Source: Gnetum montanum (taxonomy: Eukaryota; Streptophyta; Gnetopsida; Gnetales; Gnetaceae). Taken from it: a DNA stretch of 64,000 nucleotides. Positions 58,052-64,000 of the stretch are shown here, in pieces. The stretch is from NCBI GenBank assembly GCA_015680685.1, contig MNCI01024352.1, positions 147,119 through 211,118 of the forward strand. The letters run 5' to 3'. The position numbers and the translations under genes were made by a program. The notes under the pieces are model-generated. The model did not search any database, was not told where the DNA came from, and saw only the letters and a program-made list of their open reading frames with translations. The stretch's first letter is position 1. Each line of letters begins with the position of its first letter.

Positions 58052-58525
58052 TTGGTCATCCCAAGACCAATACTCCACCACATGACATGCCTTTTGGGAA
58101 GCTTTCATTGTGGTTATAGCTTGAAGTGGGGCAAGAAGCAAAAGGCCCACAAGTGGCAATATAAGGTCAATCAAAGGGCCTACTTGAAATGGCTCAATGA
58201 AGAGTCGGTTGAACGACACAAGAGAGAGATGTTCATTCAAGGGATCCAAGCAAAGAGTGCTTACCATCTCTTTGAAAGCACTCTCAAGGTGGAGCAATCC
58301 CCTATACTTCAGATGACTACCATTGTGGGTGAGACTACTACAATTGTTGTTGCTCATGAGCCTCCTACTTGGACTCCTATAGATAGATCTGACATTATTT
58401 TTGGCATTGATCTTGGGGATGTTGATTGGGTCAACATGATAGAGGATCAAATCCTCCATCATTTGGAGGAAGGCCTTCGCCATCTATCCCCAGAAGTGAT
58501 GGAGCTAGACTCTCCACAGGTTTGA
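58052..58525 (+). CDS. Unrecognised ORF, 157 codons
   Basis: Open from the ATG at 58052. The middle is basic (KWGKKQKAHKWQYK) and the C-terminus acidic (IDLGDVDWVNMIEDQILHH). A good 3' splice acceptor (TTTACTTTGTGCAG) lies at 57987-58000, and a possible donor (CACAG followed by GTTTGA) near 58519. The opposite strand is also open for 154 codons. I recognise no domain. It could be a transposon-encoded accessory ORF, a captured host exon or chance. Its orientation is opposite to the surrounding Tat gag and pol. Confidence 0.3.
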   Translation: MVIPRPILHHMTCLLGSFHCGYSLKWGKKQKAHKWQYKVNQRAYLKWLNEESVERHKREMFIQGIQAKSAYHLFESTLKVEQSPILQMTTIVGETTTIVVAHEPPTWTPIDRSDIIFGIDLGDVDWVNMIEDQILHHLEEGLRHLSPEVMELDSPQV

Positions 58526-58888
58526 TATATTTTATGCTTTAGTTTGTGTTTTAAGTTATGACTTTGGCTATTGGCTACTAACTAGCTATATGTTGTTGCA
58601 TTTCAAGTTTTAGGAGACACTGGTGGCCCCAGCGATTAGGATGGGAATGACTCATCACCTCCTCCTCTAGATGCTACTTAACAGCCTCCTTTAGTTTAGC
58701 TTGTTGGCTATTTGTTTTTATTCTTATGTTTGATGGCTATGTTTAGCCAAGACTATGTTATGCATGGACATTCTAATTTTGAATATAAATATTTGGTTCC
58801 ATTTTTGGCTATATGCATCTATAGTTGTAGATCTTGTAAATGGCTATTTTGATGTTTTGTTTATGGCTAATCGATGCTAGGAACATTT
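58526..58888. other. Non-coding spacer
   Basis: T-rich sequence with several TTTGGCTAT / ATGGCTA motifs. No gene seen. Confidence 0.35.
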
Positions 58889-59310
58889 GCTAGTTTTAGG
58901 CCATCGCAGACATAGGTAATATAGTTATGCTAGTTTAAGGCCATGTCTTAGTGGACGTGGTGCCAGTTTAATGTCTTAGTAGACAAGAATGCCAGTTTAA
59001 AGTCATATCAAACTATTGTTCCTGTTTTAGGCCTTAATGGTCCATAGTGCCAGTTTTAGGCCTTAGTGGGCCATAGTGCCAATTTTAGGCCTTAGCAGGC
59101 CTATGATGCCAATTTTAGGCCTTAGGCAACCTTGGTGCCAATTTTATGTCTTAGTGAACAAGAATGCCAATTTAAGGTCATAGTGGACCAAAGTGCCAGT
59201 TTAAGGTCTTAGTGGACCATTGTGCTAGTTTTAGGCCTTAGCAAGCCATAGTGCCAGTTTTAGGCCTTAGTGGGCCTAAGTGCCAATTTTAGGCCTTACC
59301 AGGCCTTGAC
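58889..59310. repeat. 29-30-bp tandem array, about 14 units
   Basis: The consensus unit is GCCAGTTTTAGGCCTTAGTG then GGCCATAGT, 29-30 bp. AGGCC and GGGCC give an internal near-palindrome. It is the largest array of a family also found at 48090 and 51917. Confidence 0.92.
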
Positions 59311-59519
59311 TAAAAGAGATGCTTTTTAATGTTTAAAACATATGTAAAAATGCAAATAAATTTAGGTTACATGCATAGGCTACATGCATATAATAACAAA
59401 GATATAATAAATTGCAAAAACAAAAAATAAGGCTATTTGGGTATCATTGCATCTGATCATAAAGGCATGAGAAGGTTAGGGTAAACTTCACCTACGCAAA
59501 CTCCTCCTAATCTTTGCAA

Positions 59520-62500
59520 GATTAGGGAACATGTAAGACCTACTCTACATAAGCTTATATTCACCATCCCCTTTGCTTACTATGTTGAAAGGAAGCTCAT
59601 CCCATAGTGTATCGCATTCATTGTCATTTTCACCGTTGGTCATCTTTGGTTCTTGCTCTTTATGGCTAGGAGCTTCTTCTTGAAGCTCCACTTCGGACCT
59701 CTACTCTATGCCCACATTATTAATGGTTAGGAGGCCACATTCTTATCATGAATGATGATCTCACCTCCCTTGTAAGGAAGGTGAATTTCTTGGTGGATGG
59801 CAAGGAGATAGCTTGTAATTAGGCCAACCAAGGTCTTTCAAGGATCAGGTTGAACCCTGGTGTCTCTTCCACCACCAAGAAGTTTGCAATGGTAGGGAAT
59901 TATTCTCCTATTATGAAATCTAAGGAGATAGACCCCTTGATGGCAACTCTTGATCCATTGAAGGACTTAATACTAGCAATGGTCATAGGTTGTACTTGTT
60001 CTATTAGGCCTAAGCATTCAAAAATAATGCATGGGATGGCGTTAGTTGTGGCTCCATCATCAACATGCATTTGATGTATTTTAAATTGTCTTATTCATAT
60101 GCTTATGAATAGAGGGGCCATGGTAACATTGTTACTCTAGGAATTAGCCTTAATTTTGCTATTGTGAAATGTTAAGGGTGTTGAATTTTCCTCCCCTGGT
60201 AAGGGAGGAATCATCACTACATGAATGGCTTTCTCATTAGCAAGAATATCCTCACTAACAAGTATGGAAGTCAACATTTTGACTAGCGCCTCACGATGTG
60301 TGGTAGAAGTCATGATCAAGTCATATAAGCTTAAGGTGGTATTTTTCTACTTCAAGGATTGCTTAACTTGATCCATTGCATTGGGGAAGTTTTTGTCGTT
60401 GGCCGTAGGCTTGTTGCCTTAGTTGTGCTTTACTTCCTCCATGCATCCCAAAAGGTAGACTTTGATTTTATGTTGTGGCTAATGTGGCTACCTTTTATTA
60501 TTTTGGTTGTGGTCTTTAGTTTCTTCTTGTGGCTTGTTGGTTAAAGGAGATGAGGTAGAGGAGGTCATAGGTATAGCTGAAATGTGAGTGGGATTTGGTG
60601 GGCCCACTTCCTTTCATACCTCTATTTGTTTATCTTCCTTGTTATCAAGATTTTTCTTATATTTCTTGATTTGGTTGGTTGAAACTTTTTGGTTGTCAAC
60701 CGTTGGTTGTAAGGAAGAGGTAGTAGCATTGGCTACCATAGGGGGTTATTTTGCAACTAGTTGGGCTAGAGCTATTTAGGTTGTATTGGGTTGGGGAACC
60801 TTGATGATAAAAGGTTCCCTTGGAGGCATTCAAGATGGTACTCTCACAATGAAAGGAGGTCTTGAGCTATGGGAAGATAAAGAAGCTCTCTCATTGTATA
60901 GGGGGTACTTTGTTCACAAATGGTTCTCTTGCAGGTCTCCGATTGTTATCAATGTTGAATGTTGAAATAACATAAGGGCTATCATGAAATTCAATGGGTC
61001 CTTGTACACCTGCATTGACTAGGTTAGAGACATCTAAGACTGATTCATCCTTGTCTATCATCCTTTGTAGGTCATCCTTCAGCACAAATAAAAAGTTTGT
61101 ATCATAACCAACCAATTCATGATAACTGTAGAAGTGGTCTAGTTTGAAGTATCTAGGCAATGAAGGATAATCTTTTGTTACTTAAGAGGGATCTTTGTCA
61201 ATTTCACATAGTTGCTCGTGTTTCTTTCAAGCAGCTTCAATCATTTGTTTATGTTGCATACACTCACTTCTTAATAGTTGGTCAAGCAACTTAGATGATT
61301 TTAGTGACAACTCATTGTATTTAGACCTATCCTTCTCTTCGAAGTTAGGTTTATTTATTGTCAATGTATGGGTCCCAAAAGTTGACAGTTGGTTATTGTG
61401 GTCATTGGTGAGGGCCTTAGGTAGGTTGGCCTTCAGCCCTTGGTTTGTGATTTTGCTTTCTTTGGTCACGGTTGATATGAAAGTATTGCTCTATTTGCTC
61501 TTTTCTTTGTCTCTTTGAACGTGTTGGTTTTTATATGATATGTTGGCTAGATCATGGCTTGCCTTTGTAGCATCATCTATGTTTTTAGTTTATGAGTATA
61601 CTTAGCTAAGAGACCATGGATCAAGGTAGTAAAGTTTTGACTTGATGAAGTCATTAACTACTCCCTTGAATATGGCTAACAAGTGGGCTTTGACTATGGG
61701 CTCTGGTATTTCATTCAACAATCCATTCCACTATTAAATGAATTTTTGTACAGGTTTTAAGGTCCCTTGCTTGACCTTCATGAGTTGGTCAAGCATTGTG
61801 TCAGGCTTCAAGTTATACTTGAAGCAGTTGACAAACTGGGCTAGTAAGTCTTTTAGAGAGAATATAGACTCTTTGGGTAATGTGCAATATTAATCAAGTG
61901 CTTTCACAATCAAAGACATTGGGAAAACCCTCATTATGGTATGAGGCCATGGCTATAAGTGCAAACATTCAAATCAAAAGGTGATAAGGTGAGCATTAGG
62001 ATCACCTTCTCTGTTATATTTGCTAAATTATGGAATGGGGACACTAGGAGGGAGTGTCAAGGATGGGACTATAGGACTTATGGAATCATCCTGATAGAAG
62101 TTTATAACCTTGACAGTTTGTGTGGTAGAGGCCTTAAGCCTCTTCAATTCCTCCGTTAGGTCTTAGATCATTTGAAAGGCTTGATACAAGCCTTGCGGTG
62201 GCTCCATACTTTGCGAGGTTTGTGGTATCTGTTGTGAGGCTTGTGGTCTTGCTATGGGTTGCATGACAGAAGGAAAAGGTTGCACTATAGTTGTGGCTTG
62301 TGGGCTAAACAAAGAAAAGGATGTTTGTGATAGTACTTGAGGCATAAATGGGGTAAACATAGTGCGTGATCCTTATGTTGCTAGGGGTCTCATGGTGGAC
62401 CCCGTGTGAGTAGTTAAAGGATTCGTAGTTGTAAGACCCACCATTGATGGTTTTGTATTTCATGGTTGTGTTGCAAATGGAATTGATGTGTTATAATTTG

Positions 62501-63095
62501 TTGTTTGTGGCATTGATTAAGTGATGTATTGCTACAACTAGTGTGGGATCTATTGTAGTAGGGCGCAAAGGGGTGGAAGATGGTGGCACCATGCCCATGG
62601 AGAAAATAAAAGCATTAGGAGAAGGTTTTGTGACATTGGAGAATGTTTGGTTGAATAGCCCTCTAAGGATATTTTCAAGTTTAGATTCTACCTTGAATTC
62701 ATCCTCTTCTTCTTACTGTTCCCTAAAGGTAGGCTGGTCATCTTCTTCCTCTGCAGTAATCAATTGGGCTAGAACACTAAAATAGACATTGTTAAGGGGA
62801 ATTTATTCATATGGGAAAGGGACACACTCTTTCCCACTCCTATGTATGAGCTCAAATCCCCTCTTGGTTTTAACTTTAATTTAGGGAACTAGCATGCCTG
62901 CCTGAATTTTGACACAAATGAAGTTATATCGATCTTCATTAATGGCTGCAAATCAAGAATCTCCCTTCTAACTCTCAAAGATCACCTACAATTGATGACT
63001 GCAAGGTCTTTGGGATCATACACCCTCATGTCTTGTTGGTTATGATCTTCGCCAGTGAAGGTGAAGGATAATTTAGTGGATTGTTGAAAAGGCAT
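59520..63095 (-). mobile_element. Tat-lineage gag-protease region, decayed
   Basis: It starts with an ATG at 63095 (MPFQQSTKLSFTFTGEDHNQQ, trimmed). A proline- and glutamine-rich part follows at 62360-62163, then a retrotransposon gag core at about 62000-61640 (FVNCFKYNLKP, MKVKQGTLKPVQ), then a lysine-rich region, and finally protease at 60320-59800. Many stops. The orientation matches the pol region at 48230-51660, 7 kb away. Confidence 0.75.
59800..60320 (-). pseudogene. Tat-type aspartic protease remnant
   Basis: HVDDGATTNAIPCIIFECLG (catalytic D-D-G-A in the VDDG block) at about 59998-60069, followed by SIKSFNGSRVAIKGSISLDF, IGE, NFLVVEETPGFNLILERPWL, a good match to Ty3/gypsy Tat proteases. 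The upstream part (60319-60137) is the linker from gag. Confidence 0.8.
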
Positions 63096-63239
63096 GATTA
63101 TAATGCTAGCAATTACTTAAGAATAGGCTATAAATGTTAAGATAGGAGTAAACTCCAATGAATGGAATTTAAAAACTCTTAGAGAAAATGAAAATGACAA
63201 AAAATGATGTACTTAGTAAGTAGGGGATAAGGGGGGTTT

Positions 63240-63970
63240 ACCCCTTTACCAGAAATAGAATATTGGCAACGTTGGCTTTAAACCTCCTCCAAGTTGGCTT
63301 CCCAAATGCTTGTATGTTGGGTATGGTAGGGGAAAAGAAGTTTTGGGGGGGGGGGGGTGTTTGCGTGCGCGGTGGGGAGTGGTGAGATAATGGAAATATC
63401 TCACCTTCCTATTCCAATGTTGGAGAGAGGGGAAAAAGTTTGAGGACCAAAATGGAAACTTGGTAGTTTCCAAAGATGGTTTTGGCAACTTTCGAACTCT
63501 CACCAAAAAGAGAAAAGAGTGGACTTGGTTGGTATGGAAACCAACATTGGTTTAGTGAGAAATATTATGGCAATCAAAGATTAAATACTCATTGAGGCTT
63601 CCACATTGGCTTTGCTCCAAAAATTCACAACAAATGTTGTGAAATTCCAGCACCCAAACCACCTACGGCTTCCATGCTGAGGATTTTGCCAGAGAGGGGG
63701 GGATGACAGCATTGAATTCCTTGGGAGTTTTGGCTAAAAAATTGGCTTCTAACTTGAACAAAAAATAGATCTAGTTGTAAAATTAATTTTAAATTTTACC
63801 AACGTTAGCCTCCATACTACTTCCATGCTGGGTATGGTAGATGGGGAAAAGAAGTGGGGTGAGATGATGGGAATTTCACACCTCCTATCCCAACGTTGAT
63901 GGTGGGAAAGGTTGAAAACTGAAAGTGGAAAGTTAGAATTTTTTCCACTAAAATTGGTTCTAGGCAATTG
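63240..63970. repeat. Direct repeat, two copies about 530 bp apart
   Basis: The segment at about 63265-63480 (AACGTTGGCTT..ACCTCC, TGTTGGGTATGGTAG, GGGGAAAAGAAG, GGTGAGATAATGG.AAT.TCACACCT, CCAA.GTTG) is repeated at about 63800-63970. The first copy holds a run of 13 G at about 63345-63357. It lies in the presumed 5' leader of the Tat gag. Confidence 0.65.
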
Positions 63971-64000
63971 TTAATTCTCTTAGCTTGGAAAAATTGGGGG

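Noticed and set aside
58019-58483. 154-codon minus-strand frame opposite the orphan ORF
   Set aside because: Composition and splice-like borders favour the plus strand; neither strand has a recognised domain, so only the plus frame is listed, with low confidence.

Overview
The window is nuclear DNA of a seed plant, most likely a gymnosperm (conifer-like). This is inferred from an auxin response factor of the ARF3/ARF4 type that keeps both tasiR-ARF target sites and its PB1 domain, from a 4-kb intron swollen by a LINE, and from the dense, old LINE, SINE and Ty3/gypsy load. No taxon-specific marker was found. Only two host genes are supported. Everything else is transposon-derived or unassigned intergenic DNA.

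Layout. 1-700: decayed 3' part of an RTE-type LINE. 2148-3500: tRNA-derived SINE copies and short duplications. 4200-6790 (+): a CDK-like protein kinase gene whose exons splice cleanly, except that the exon carrying DFG and the activation segment is missing. 10010-17165 (-): a nearly full-length L1-type LINE (10417-16222, with a perfect 19-bp target-site duplication) inserted into an older, related L1 in the same orientation. 19542-29296 (-): a 12-exon ARF gene of 925 codons (B3, auxin-response domain, two tasiR-ARF sites, KLFG motif, PB1), with an antisense RTE LINE in its largest intron. 29297-33600: leader, promoter and low-repeat flank of the ARF gene.

33600-64000 is retrotransposon DNA. 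34238 to about 41300 (+) is a decayed Athila-like Ty3/gypsy element (5' LTR, PBS, gag, protease, RT, RNase H, integrase). 43400-46400 (+) is a second gag remnant carrying two nested solo LTRs, each with 5-bp target duplications; the first contains a 40-N assembly gap. 48230-51660 (-) is the pol region of a Tat/Ogre-lineage element with dual RNase H, and 59520-63095 (-) is a Tat-type gag-protease. About 7 kb lies between these two halves, filled with tandem repeats: a 180-bp array with a hairpin in each unit, a 29-30-bp array and a 100-150-bp array, plus an unrecognised 157-codon ORF.

How the genes work together: the two host genes are unrelated. The ARF would act as an auxin-response transcriptional repressor in the nucleus, with its mRNA limited by TAS3 tasiRNAs. 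The kinase gene as read here cannot encode an active CDK. The retrotransposons show layered insertion and extensive decay, with stops mostly of the kind produced by deamination of methylated cytosine. No previously undescribed cellular system was identified. The most unusual items are the CDK without an activation segment, the LINE lacking a poly(A) tail, the palindrome-rich LTR and the hairpin-bearing tandem array.
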